Source: Candidatus Uhrbacteria bacterium
GTDB lineage: Bacteria; Patescibacteriota; Patescibacteriia; UBA9934; UBA11717
Direction: 5' to 3'
Assembly: GCA_018701105.1 (NCBI GenBank)
Contig: JABIWD010000058.1
Location: 1-13,663 of the forward strand
DNA: 13,663 bases
Part shown: in pieces, positions 6,699-12,445 of the stretch
Position numbering within the stretch: the stretch's first letter is position 1
Layout: each line of letters begins with the position of its first letter
Program-made: the position numbers and the translations under genes
The notes under the pieces: model-generated
The model's database searches: none
Told to the model about the DNA's origin: nothing
The model's input: the letters and a program-made list of their open reading frames with translations, nothing else

Positions 6699-7022
6699 AT
6701 GGAACTGCGTAATGGAATGTTGCTGAGAAGGGGAGAGTTGGCGAGCGCCAGAAGGCGGCTTGCAACGCTGACCGTTCGTCAGGTGTTTGATGCAGGTGAG
6801 CTCTCGAAGCTTATTCGTGAGAGAATTGCGATGGTGGCAAAGGAGCTTGCGGACGCTGAGGGCCCCGAGAACATTCGGACGGCGTACGTTCGTCAGCAGG
6901 CGCTGGTTGTGATTTTCGAGCGGCTCATGGCATATGACGGCAATGTTGAGCATGAGATCAGGCGTGTGCTCGATCACCCAGGCTCTAAGGAGCAGTTCTT
7001 CGTACTTGTATCGCACGCGTGA
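6699..7022 (+). CDS. Hypothetical 107-residue helical protein
   Basis: I do not recognise this gene. The ATG at 6699 is preferred over the in-frame GTG at 6678 because GGAGG (6690-6694) lies 4 nt before it. The 107-residue product (MELRNGMLLRRGELASARRR and onward) is predicted to be almost wholly alpha-helical, rich in Arg, Glu, Ala and Leu, and soluble, with no membrane segment or signal peptide. A basic stretch near residues 18-36 and regular spacing of charged and hydrophobic residues suggest a small helical bundle or oligomeriser. GC-rich codon use and a strong Shine-Dalgarno match the ABC exporter, so the two probably share an origin, but a terminator separates them. A TTGACA at 6653-6658 could be its -35, though no good -10 follows. 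A hairpin with a T-run at its stop codon probably ends the transcript. Confidence 0.65.
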   Translation: MELRNGMLLRRGELASARRRLATLTVRQVFDAGELSKLIRERIAMVAKELADAEGPENIRTAYVRQQALVVIFERLMAYDGNVEHEIRRVLDHPGSKEQFFVLVSHA

Positions 7023-7045
7023 TCTACGCGGGCGGTTTTTTATTT
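7011..7045 (+). terminator. Probable terminator overlapping the stop of the 107-residue gene
   Basis: CGCGT (7016-7020) pairs with ACGCG (7026-7030). After one A-G mismatch the stem continues with CGC (7012-7014) and GCG (7032-7034). TTTTTTATTT follows. The stem covers the TGA stop codon. Confidence 0.6.
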
Positions 7046-7049
7046 GAGC

Positions 7050-7077
7050 TTGCTACTACGCGCCAACGTGCTAAAAT
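7050..7077 (+). promoter_or_regulatory. Promoter for the Phd-like gene, extended -10
   Basis: TTGCTA (7050-7055) is 16 nt from TAAAAT (7072-7077), and TGC directly precedes the -10, giving an extended -10. Transcription would start near 7084, leaving a leader of only about 11 nt before the ATG at 7095. Confidence 0.65.
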
Positions 7078-7094
7078 CAGAAAAACAACACATT

Positions 7095-7490
7095 ATGAGC
7101 GATAATCTAAGCCGAATCATCAAGTTTGCCCAGTCTACTGGGGATAAGCTGATCATTACTGACCCAGAGGGGAAGGAGCCGGTTGTGATCATGCCATTTG
7201 AGATGTATGAGCATCTCATCAACACAGGTAGAAAAGAGTCTAATATTAGCGAAAAGCGCACAAAACCGGCCACGGAAGCCTCTGTTCCAGAGCTGGATTT
7301 GCCGGATTTCGACGATTTAGCACTCGAATCTAGCGTGGAAGAGCCTGAAATCGAGCCTATCGAGGTCACGGCGCCACCAACGCCCAAGAAAACGCCTATT
7401 CCAAAGGCAAAATCGCCAACCTTAGTAAAGAAAGAGGATGACGAGGAGCCGCCGGAGGAGGAGCAGTTTTATCTTGAGCCCGTGTCCTAA
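7095..7490 (+). CDS. Small protein with Phd/YefM-like N terminus and disordered acidic tail
   Basis: The 131-residue product starts at ATG 7095 (MSDNLSRIIKFAQSTGDKLI). The segment DPEGKEPVVIMPFEMYEHLI (residues 23-42) resembles the core of Phd/YefM-type antitoxin folds, where a strand reading roughly 'G-P-V-V-I-M-P' is followed by a helix with Y-E-x-L. This is a pattern resemblance, not a proven homology. The remaining part (about 46-131) is low-complexity: acidic patches, a Pro/Lys segment (PPTPKKTPIPKAK) and a final Asp/Glu run, so it is probably disordered. No toxin gene is adjacent, which argues against a toxin-antitoxin module. It has a compact promoter, no Shine-Dalgarno and an almost leaderless start. 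It precedes tuf, which has its own promoter 20 nt after this stop. A DNA- or RNA-binding regulator is possible; function is unknown. Confidence 0.7.
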   Translation: MSDNLSRIIKFAQSTGDKLIITDPEGKEPVVIMPFEMYEHLINTGRKESNISEKRTKPATEASVPELDLPDFDDLALESSVEEPEIEPIEVTAPPTPKKTPIPKAKSPTLVKKEDDEEPPEEEQFYLEPVS

Positions 7491-7509
7491 ATTAGGGGTG
7501 TCGAACCAC

Positions 7510-7538
7510 TTGCAAGATATTCATATCAGTGGTATATT
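7510..7538 (+). promoter_or_regulatory. Strong promoter of tuf
   Basis: TTGCAA (7510-7515) is 17 nt from TATATT (7533-7538), close to consensus at both boxes. Transcription would begin near 7545, giving a leader of about 70 nt. It explains how tuf is expressed despite the interruption of the str operon. Confidence 0.75.
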
Positions 7539-7578
7539 CCGCGGGCATTAGTTTTTTATTCGTTATTATTAGGTTTGA

Positions 7579-7602
7579 TTCGGGCATTCGCCCGTGTCCG
7601 AA
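7579..7602 (+). promoter_or_regulatory. Hairpin with alternative pairings in the tuf leader
   Basis: CGGGC (7581-7585) pairs with GCCCG (7590-7594) over an ATTC loop. TTCGG (7579-7583) can instead pair with CCGAA (7598-7602). The two forms share bases and exclude each other. CGGGCATT also occurs at 7542-7549 near the predicted transcript start. A regulatory switch is only a possibility. Confidence 0.35.
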
Positions 7603-7615
7603 ATACATCTATTCT

Positions 7616-8806
7616 ATGGCAGAATTGTTTGAGCGTGGGAAGCCTCACGTAAACGTCGGTACAATTGGTCACGTTGACCACGGTAAGACTACCCTAACAG
7701 GTGCTCTTTTGAAGGTTCTTAATGCTAAAGGTCTAAAGGCCTCAGCAGAGTCAGTGGACGCTCTTGATAAGGCGCCAGAGTCAAAGAACCGCGGTATTAC
7801 TATCGCTACAGCTCACGTTGAGTACGAGTCGGATAACCGACACTACGCTCACGTTGACTGTCCAGGTCACGCTGACTACGTGAAGAACATGATTACAGGA
7901 GCCGCTCAGATGGACGCAGCCATTTTGGTTGTGAACGCCGCTGACGGTCCAATGCCACAGACACGTGAGCATATCCTTCTTGCTAAGCAGGTTGGAGTTC
8001 CTACAATCGTTGTCTTCTTGAACAAGATCGACCAGGTGGACGATCCCGAGTTGGTAGACCTCGTTGAAGAGGAGATTCGTGACCTCTTGAAGAAGTACGA
8101 GTACCCAGGAGACGAGACACCTATCATCCGAGGTTCAGCACTTGCTGCTTTGGAGAATCCAACAGATGAGGCGGCTGCAAAGCCTATCCTAGAGTTGGTT
8201 AAGACTTTGGACGAGTACGTACCAGAGCCAGTACGAGACACAGAGAAGCCTTTCCTTATGTCAATCGAGGACGTTTTCTCAATTGAAGGACGAGGAACAG
8301 TTGTTACTGGTCGTATTGAGCGAGGAACAATCAGTTTGAACACAGAAGTGGAAATTGTTGGAATCCGCGACACGCAGAAGACAACAGTTACTGGAATCGA
8401 GATGTTCAACAAGCAGTTGGAAGAAGGAAAAGCAGGAGACAACGCCGGATTGTTGCTTCGCGGAGTCCGAAAGGAAGACGTAGAGCGTGGTCAGGTGCTT
8501 GCAGTACCTGGATCAATCACACCTCACGTTGAGGTTGAGGCTGAGGTATACGCTCTTACAAAAGAGGAAGGTGGGCGACATAAGCCTTTCTTCAAGGGAT
8601 ACAAGCCACAGTTCTTCATTCGAACAACAGATGTTACAGGTGACGTATTCGATCTCGGCGGAGCTGAGATGGTGATGCCTGGAGACACAGTGAACGTGAA
8701 GATCAAGCTTATTAACCCAGTTGCTATGGAGGAGCAGACACGATTCGCTATCCGAGAGGGTGGTCGAACGGTTGGAGCTGGAGTTGTAACTAAAATTGTA
8801 GAATAA
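7616..8806 (+). CDS. tuf: Elongation factor Tu
   Basis: EF-Tu is the GTPase that delivers aminoacyl-tRNA to the ribosomal A site. The 396-residue product begins MAELFERGKPHVNVGTIGHV. The frame stays open further upstream, but that part overlaps the promoter -10 box and lacks homology, so 7616 is the start. Motifs: GHVDHGKTT (18-26), RGITI (59-63), DCPGHADY (81-88, with catalytic His85) and NKID (136-139). Domains II and III follow with VFSIEGRGTVVTGRIERG and, near the C terminus, RFAIREGGRTVGAGVV. The protein is full length with no missing functional residue. There is no Shine-Dalgarno (ATCTATTCTATG). It is followed by a hairpin and rpsJ, which probably share its transcript. Codon use is strongly biased to the ribosomal type, as expected for one of the most abundant proteins in the cell. 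Confidence 0.98.
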   Translation: MAELFERGKPHVNVGTIGHVDHGKTTLTGALLKVLNAKGLKASAESVDALDKAPESKNRGITIATAHVEYESDNRHYAHVDCPGHADYVKNMITGAAQMDAAILVVNAADGPMPQTREHILLAKQVGVPTIVVFLNKIDQVDDPELVDLVEEEIRDLLKKYEYPGDETPIIRGSALAALENPTDEAAAKPILELVKTLDEYVPEPVRDTEKPFLMSIEDVFSIEGRGTVVTGRIERGTISLNTEVEIVGIRDTQKTTVTGIEMFNKQLEEGKAGDNAGLLLRGVRKEDVERGQVLAVPGSITPHVEVEAEVYALTKEEGGRHKPFFKGYKPQFFIRTTDVTGDVFDLGGAEMVMPGDTVNVKIKLINPVAMEEQTRFAIREGGRTVGAGVVTKIVE

Positions 8807-8811
8807 AAGAT

Positions 8812-8839
8812 AAAGGGGAACGGGCAACCGTTCCTCTTT
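8812..8839 (+). terminator. GCAA-capped hairpin between tuf and rpsJ
   Basis: AAAGGGGAACGG (8812-8823) pairs with CCGTTCCTCTTT (8828-8839) around a GCAA tetraloop, 12 pairs including one G-U. The T residues lie inside the stem and CTCG follows, so it is an incomplete terminator. It may give partial termination (more tuf than rpsJ mRNA) or protect the tuf mRNA 3' end. Confidence 0.55.
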
Positions 8840-8862
8840 CTCGTGAAATATCGTACCTTTAT

Positions 8863-9186
8863 ATGGCAGAAAAGAAAGCAACTGAACAGCGAATCCGAAT
8901 CAAGATCCGAGCGTATGATCACAAGATCATCGACAAGGCTACGGAGACTATAATGAAGACCGCTGAGCGCTCAGGCGCAAAGGTCCTAGGGCCCGTACCG
9001 CTTCCAACCGAGAAGCGAAAGTATACCGTTAACCGTTCAACGTTCGTCCACAAGACAGCGCGTGAGCAGTACGAGATGCGTGTACATAAGCGATTGATTG
9101 ATATCGTTGCGCCATCAGAACGCACAGTTGACTCTCTTATGAGTTTAAACTTGCCATCAGGAGTAGATGTAGAGATTAAGATGTAA
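8863..9186 (+). CDS. rpsJ: 30S ribosomal protein S10
   Basis: S10 sits in the 30S head and, in well-studied bacteria, also pairs with NusB in transcription antitermination. The 107-residue product has the family core IRIKIRAYDHKIIDKAT, then GPVPLPTEKRKYTVNRST with FVHKTAREQYEMRVHKR after it, and the C-terminal LPSGVDVEIKM. It is full length with a short charged N-terminal extension (MAEKKATEQ). The ATG at 8863 has no Shine-Dalgarno (ACCTTTATATG). It lies 56 nt after tuf with a hairpin between, and probably shares the tuf promoter because no better one is seen. Unusually, rpsJ is separated from rplC by a 446-nt non-coding stretch, whereas in the classical S10 operon the two are adjacent. Confidence 0.97.
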   Translation: MAEKKATEQRIRIKIRAYDHKIIDKATETIMKTAERSGAKVLGPVPLPTEKRKYTVNRSTFVHKTAREQYEMRVHKRLIDIVAPSERTVDSLMSLNLPSGVDVEIKM

Positions 9187-9192
9187 GACGGC

Positions 9193-9293
9193 ATTTTCAA
9201 TTATGCAATTCGGCAATTTCCAATTGAATGGAAAATTGATCAATTGCGCAATTTGAAAATCAATTGGAAATTGCAAAATAGAAAATTGAAAAT
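9193..9293. repeat. Nested AT-rich palindrome of about 100 bp
   Basis: Outer arms ATTTTCAATT (9193-9202) and AATTGAAAAT (9284-9293) match perfectly. Inside, GCAATTTCCAATTGA (9213-9227) matches TCAATTGGAAATTGC (9260-9274) over 15 bp. The centre has two overlapping 12-bp palindromes, AATTGATCAATT (9234-9245) and AATTGCGCAATT (9242-9253). It is built almost entirely from variants of CAATT and its complement. It may be a repeat-derived or MITE-like element, or a large bidirectional terminator. Confidence 0.75.
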
Positions 9294-9306
9294 ACCCCTT
9301 CCGCGG

Positions 9307-9359
9307 TGGTCGGGGATGACCTATCGAAAGATCGATGTGTCGTCTCTGGTCATCGACCA
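9307..9359 (+). ncRNA. Possible structured leader RNA upstream of rplC
   Basis: TGGTC (9307-9311) pairs with GACCA (9355-9359), then after a three-G bulge GATGACC (9315-9321) pairs with GGTCATC (9348-9354): 12 pairs enclosing a 26-nt loop with a small GAAA-capped stem (9323-9332). Two smaller hairpins follow (9393-9408 and 9413-9429). No known family is recognised. A ribosomal-protein-binding leader is a plausible inference from position. Confidence 0.35.
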
Positions 9360-9632
9360 GCGTAACCTTTGAACATAGAAAAAAGATCGTAGAGTGGATA
9401 CTGCCACTGCGAAAACCTTCTATCGGTTTGAACGGCTACCACAGAAAAAATCACTTTACACTAGAATAACTTCCACAAAATTTCTTTAAGCTCGTCCAAA
9501 ACTGACGGGTTGATCGTATTTGTGGCTAGAGGCCTTGGGAATAGACTATGTCTAACCCCGAGACTTCTGGTTTTTTCTTACTAATCAATGAGGGATCTAT
9601 ACACGTATCAGACGTGCACATCCCAAGAAGAT

Positions 9633-10250
9633 ATGAAATTCATCATAGGACGAAAAAGAGAGATGACTCAAATTTTCAAAGAAGACGGAACTGTAGTTCC
9701 TGTCACGCTTATCGAGGCCGGTCCTGCAAAGGTTACCGACATCAAGACGATGGAGCGCGACGGTTACTCATCAGTTCAGCTCGGATTTGGAAATCGGTCA
9801 GAAAAGAACGTTGCCAAAGCGCAGCGCGGACAGTGGAAAGACATGGGCCTTTTTGAGGCTGTACGTGAATTCCGCACAGACGAGATTGGAGGTCTCGAGA
9901 TCGGAGCAACTATCGACGCTACTACTTTCGAAGTAGGAGACATTGTCGATGTTACGGGTGTTTCAAAAGGAAAGGGATTCCAAGGTGTTGTTAAACGCCA
10001 CGGTTTCCACGGACAGATGAAAACGCATGGTACTAAGGACCAATTGCGAATGCCTGGATCCATTGGAGCTACCGGTCCACAGCGCGTGTTCAAAGGACAG
10101 CGCATGCCGGGACGCATGGGAGGAGAGCGAGTAACGGTAAAGAATCTTGAAGTCGTAGAAATTCGGCCACAAGAGAATATCATCGCGTTTAAGGGAGCCG
10201 TTCCAGGTTCACGAAACGGGTTGGTACTTATTCAGACCGCCAAACAGTAG
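9633..10250 (+). CDS. rplC: 50S ribosomal protein L3
   Basis: L3 binds 23S rRNA early in assembly and reaches close to the peptidyl transferase centre. The 205-residue product starts MKFIIGRKREMTQIFKEDG, aligning with the family N terminus, so 9633 is chosen over an in-frame ATG at 9588 whose 15 extra residues have no counterpart. Family features include VVPVTLIEAGP, GKGFQGVVKRHGFHG and GQRMPGRMGGERVTVKNLEVV. The usual G-M-T-Q near residue 10 reads E-M-T-Q, a mild oddity. There is only a weak purine stretch (AAGAAG) before the ATG. It is first gene of the dense rplC-rpsC run and is followed by rplD after 3 nt. Confidence 0.96.
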   Translation: MKFIIGRKREMTQIFKEDGTVVPVTLIEAGPAKVTDIKTMERDGYSSVQLGFGNRSEKNVAKAQRGQWKDMGLFEAVREFRTDEIGGLEIGATIDATTFEVGDIVDVTGVSKGKGFQGVVKRHGFHGQMKTHGTKDQLRMPGSIGATGPQRVFKGQRMPGRMGGERVTVKNLEVVEIRPQENIIAFKGAVPGSRNGLVLIQTAKQ

Positions 10251-10253
10251 TAT

Positions 10254-10886
10254 ATGAAAGTAAACGTATACAACAAAGAAGGAAAGACGGTAGGCGAGGT
10301 TGAACTCAACGCTGCTATTTTTGGAGTTGAAGCGAATGAGAACCTTGTTCACCAGGCGGTTGTGGCGCAGCAGGCAAATAGCCGAGTAAACCTAGCCCAC
10401 ACAAAAGATCGATCAGAAGTCGCAGGAACAAAGAAGAAGCCTTGGCGTCAGAAGGGAACAGGTCGTGCTCGACATGGGTCACGTCGTTCACCTATCTGGG
10501 TTGGTGGAGGAATCACCTTTGGACCACGAAACATTCGAAACTTTGCTAAGAAGTTCAACAAGCGAGCTAAGCGAAAGGCTTTGTTCATGACGTTGACAAG
10601 CAAGGTCGCTGAAAGTGGCTTCATTGTAGTGGACGATCTACAGATCGACGCTCCAAAGACAAAGCAAATGGCAACTGTATTGAACGCGCTTCCAACGGTT
10701 GGTAAGCGGACACTCGTAATCGTAAACTCAGCAAATGAGAACGTACGACGTGCAGCGAAGAACATTCCATTTGTAGATACAATTGCACCAAACAGCATCA
10801 ACACGGTTGATGTATTGAAGGCCGGAACAATTGTTGTCGGGAGTGCTGAGCTCGATGCCCTTACAAATCACTTTGTAAAGAACTAG
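10254..10886 (+). CDS. rplD: 50S ribosomal protein L4
   Basis: L4 binds 23S rRNA and sends an extended loop into the peptide exit tunnel. In E. coli it also represses the S10 operon. The 210-residue product shows the tunnel loop at about 54-85 (GTKKKPWRQKGTGRARHGSR), then GGGITFGPRN and, in the globular part, KRTLVIVNSANENVRRAAKN. Length is normal and no extension is present. The start follows the rplC stop by 3 nt (TAG TAT ATG) with no Shine-Dalgarno, so coupled translation is likely. The structured leader upstream of rplC would be a candidate target if L4 feedback exists in this organism; this is inference only. Confidence 0.97.
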   Translation: MKVNVYNKEGKTVGEVELNAAIFGVEANENLVHQAVVAQQANSRVNLAHTKDRSEVAGTKKKPWRQKGTGRARHGSRRSPIWVGGGITFGPRNIRNFAKKFNKRAKRKALFMTLTSKVAESGFIVVDDLQIDAPKTKQMATVLNALPTVGKRTLVIVNSANENVRRAAKNIPFVDTIAPNSINTVDVLKAGTIVVGSAELDALTNHFVKN

Positions 10887-10890
10887 GCAT

Positions 10891-11337
10891 ATGGCTATAT
10901 TTAAAAAAGCAAAAGAAGAGAAGGAAGTTGAAGAGAAGGAAGTTGCGGCAAAGCCTGTAGCCAAGAAGAAGGCAGCAGCAAAAAAGCCAGCAGCTAAGAA
11001 GGCGCCAGCTACAAAGAAAGCGGCTCCAAAGTCTAAGACAATCAAGTCCACAGGTGATGCTTACCGAGTATTACTTCGACCTCTTGTTACAGAGAAGTCT
11101 GCCGGTCTTGCAACTGACGGTGTTTACTTCTTTGAAGTAGCGGTTGGTGCAGACAAGGTGGAGGTTCGAAACGCAATTAAAGCTTTGTATGGTGTGACGC
11201 CACGACGCGTTAACATCTTGAACAGAAAAGGAAAAGTTGTGCGTTTTGGAAGAACTCTAGGAAAGCGCAAGAGTTGGAGAGCGGCTTACGTGTTCCTCAA
11301 AAAGGGTGAGCACATTGATGTTCACGAAGGAGTCTAG
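10891..11337 (+). CDS. rplW: 50S ribosomal protein L23 with long Lys/Ala-rich N-terminal extension
   Basis: L23 lies at the mouth of the peptide exit tunnel and is the docking site for trigger factor and near that for SRP. The conserved core starts near residue 57 (DAYRVLLRPLVTEKSAG) and keeps the Glu (Glu68) equivalent to the trigger-factor-contacting Glu18 of E. coli. It continues with VRNAIKALYGVTPRRVNILN. The total of 148 residues exceeds the usual 95-100 because of about 50 N-terminal residues: an acidic/basic start (KKAKEEKEVEEKE), then repeats of Ala-Lys-Lys-Pro type (AKKPAAKKAPATKKAAPKSK). The tail is expected to be disordered and positively charged. The start follows the rplD stop by 4 nt (TAG GCAT ATG); no Shine-Dalgarno. 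Confidence 0.96.
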   Translation: MAIFKKAKEEKEVEEKEVAAKPVAKKKAAAKKPAAKKAPATKKAAPKSKTIKSTGDAYRVLLRPLVTEKSAGLATDGVYFFEVAVGADKVEVRNAIKALYGVTPRRVNILNRKGKVVRFGRTLGKRKSWRAAYVFLKKGEHIDVHEGV

Positions 11338-11340
11338 AAT

Positions 11341-12177
11341 ATGCCAATTAAACGATACAACCCAACAACGCCAGGACGTCGAAAGTCCAGCGTTCAGACG
11401 TTCAAGGACGTCACAACAAGTAAGCCACGAAAGGCGCTCTTGCGACCTCGAAAGCAAAATGCTGGTCGAATGAACGGAAAGATCACCGTTCGTCACCGTG
11501 GAGGTGGAGCGAAGCGCCATATTCGAGTGGTAGATTTCGTACGAACAAAGTTTGATATCCCGGCAACAGTCGCGACTATCGAATACGATCCAAACCGAAA
11601 CGCAAGAATCGCGCTTCTAAACTACGCAGATGGAGAGAAGCGATACATTCTAGCCGAGACAAAGATGAAGGTGGGCGACAAGATTGTGTCTTCTCAGAAG
11701 AAGGGCGCAATGAAGCCTGGAAACCGATACCCTCTAGAGTTGATTCCTGAAGGAATGAACGTGTACAACATCGAGTTCCAACCTGGAAAGGGAGGACAGC
11801 TAGTACGAGGAGCCGGTGCGTCTGCAACCTTCATGGGAGTAGACGGAGCGTCAGCACAGTTGCGATTGCCATCTGGTGAGGTGCGACTTGTGCCACGAAA
11901 ATGTATGGCAACTATCGGACAGGTTTCAAACCCTGATCACCGATTGATCCGATGGGGAAAGGCTGGACGAACTCGACACCGAGGATTCCGACCTACAGTC
12001 CGAGGAAAGGCTATGAACCCAGTAGACCACCCTCATGGAGGAGGAGAAGGTGGATCACCTATTGGAATGAAGCATCCAAAGACACCTCAAGGAAAACCAG
12101 CGCTTGGAGTGAAGACACGACGAAAGCAAGGATCAGACAAGATGATCTTGCAGCGACGTAAGTCAAAGAAACGATAA
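11341..12177 (+). CDS. rplB: 50S ribosomal protein L2
   Basis: L2 is needed for subunit association and peptidyl transferase assembly and is among the most conserved ribosomal proteins. The 278-residue product has the N-terminal RYNPTTPGRR, the RNA-binding HRGGGAKRHIR (52-62), IEYDPNRNARIALL (80-93), and the C-terminal NPVDHPHGGGEGGSP (226-240) with His230 in the conserved histidine motif near the peptidyl transferase centre. It is full length. Unlike its operon neighbours it has a good Shine-Dalgarno, AAGGAG (11327-11332), inside the end of rplW and 8 nt from the ATG. The gap to rplW is 3 nt. Confidence 0.98.
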   Translation: MPIKRYNPTTPGRRKSSVQTFKDVTTSKPRKALLRPRKQNAGRMNGKITVRHRGGGAKRHIRVVDFVRTKFDIPATVATIEYDPNRNARIALLNYADGEKRYILAETKMKVGDKIVSSQKKGAMKPGNRYPLELIPEGMNVYNIEFQPGKGGQLVRGAGASATFMGVDGASAQLRLPSGEVRLVPRKCMATIGQVSNPDHRLIRWGKAGRTRHRGFRPTVRGKAMNPVDHPHGGGEGGSPIGMKHPKTPQGKPALGVKTRRKQGSDKMILQRRKSKKR

Positions 12178-12180
12178 TAT

Positions 12181-12441
12181 ATGTCACGAAGCTTGAAAAA
12201 AGGACCTAATGTTGACGAGCGCCTTTTGAAAAAGGTTGCTGAGTTGAAAGTGGGCGACAAGACAGTACTGAAGACATATAATCGTGCAGCTGTGATTACA
12301 CCGGAAATGGTTGGATTTTCATTCGGTGTTCACAACGGACGAATCTTCGTTCCGATCGTCGTAGTGGATAATATGGTAGGGCATCGTCTTGGAGAATTTG
12401 CGGCAACCCGCAAGTTTGTAAGACACGCCGGTAAGAAGTAA
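12181..12441 (+). CDS. rpsS: 30S ribosomal protein S19
   Basis: S19 is in the 30S head near the A-site tRNA and contacts the 50S central protuberance. The 86-residue product matches the family in length (about 90) and motifs: MSRSLKKGPNVDERLLKKV at the start, then RAAVITPEMVGFSFGVHNG, the stretch FVPIVVVDNMVGHRLGEFA and the end TRKFVRHAGKK. It is complete. It follows rplB after 3 nt (TAA TAT ATG) without a Shine-Dalgarno and is followed 4 nt later by rplV. Confidence 0.97.
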   Translation: MSRSLKKGPNVDERLLKKVAELKVGDKTVLKTYNRAAVITPEMVGFSFGVHNGRIFVPIVVVDNMVGHRLGEFAATRKFVRHAGKK

Positions 12442-12445
12442 AGCT

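Larger units (their letters stand above)
9187..9632 (+). other. Non-coding stretch between rpsJ and rplC
   Basis: No gene is recognised in these 446 nt. The left part (9193-9293) is an AT-rich nested palindrome. The middle (9307-9429) can form GC-rich hairpins. The right part holds a possible hairpin, GGG (9537-9539) and TAGAC (9542-9546) pairing with GTCTA (9550-9554) and CCC (9556-9558), followed 12 nt later by six Ts (9571-9576). I see TAGAAT at 9462-9467 but no matching -35. It probably contains the 3' end of the tuf-rpsJ transcript and the promoter and leader of the rplC operon, but the exact promoter is not clear. Confidence 0.6.

Noticed and set aside
7095..7490. Toxin-antitoxin pair
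   Set aside because: Only the antitoxin-like head is seen. The neighbouring genes are tuf and a long-terminated helical gene of different composition, and no toxin-like protein overlaps or adjoins it.
7529..7615. Upstream extension of tuf by 29 codons
   Set aside because: The extension overlaps the tuf -10 box and predicted transcript start, and the family N terminus begins at 7616.
9193..9293. CRISPR array
   Set aside because: The CAATT-type units are too short and irregular and there are no spacers of constant length; the structure is a palindrome.
9307..9360. A tRNA-like cloverleaf in the rplC leader
   Set aside because: There is a long stem, but no acceptor stem, T-loop motif or anticodon arm of the right geometry.
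9588..9632. Upstream in-frame ATG that would add 15 residues to L3
   Set aside because: The extra residues have no counterpart in L3, and the ATG at 9633 gives the expected N terminus and the AT-ATG context of the neighbouring genes.
9548..9856. Plus-strand frame of 102 codons overlapping the start of rplC
   Set aside because: It is out of frame with L3, most of it overlaps L3, and its product is low-complexity Arg/Cys/Ser with no family features.
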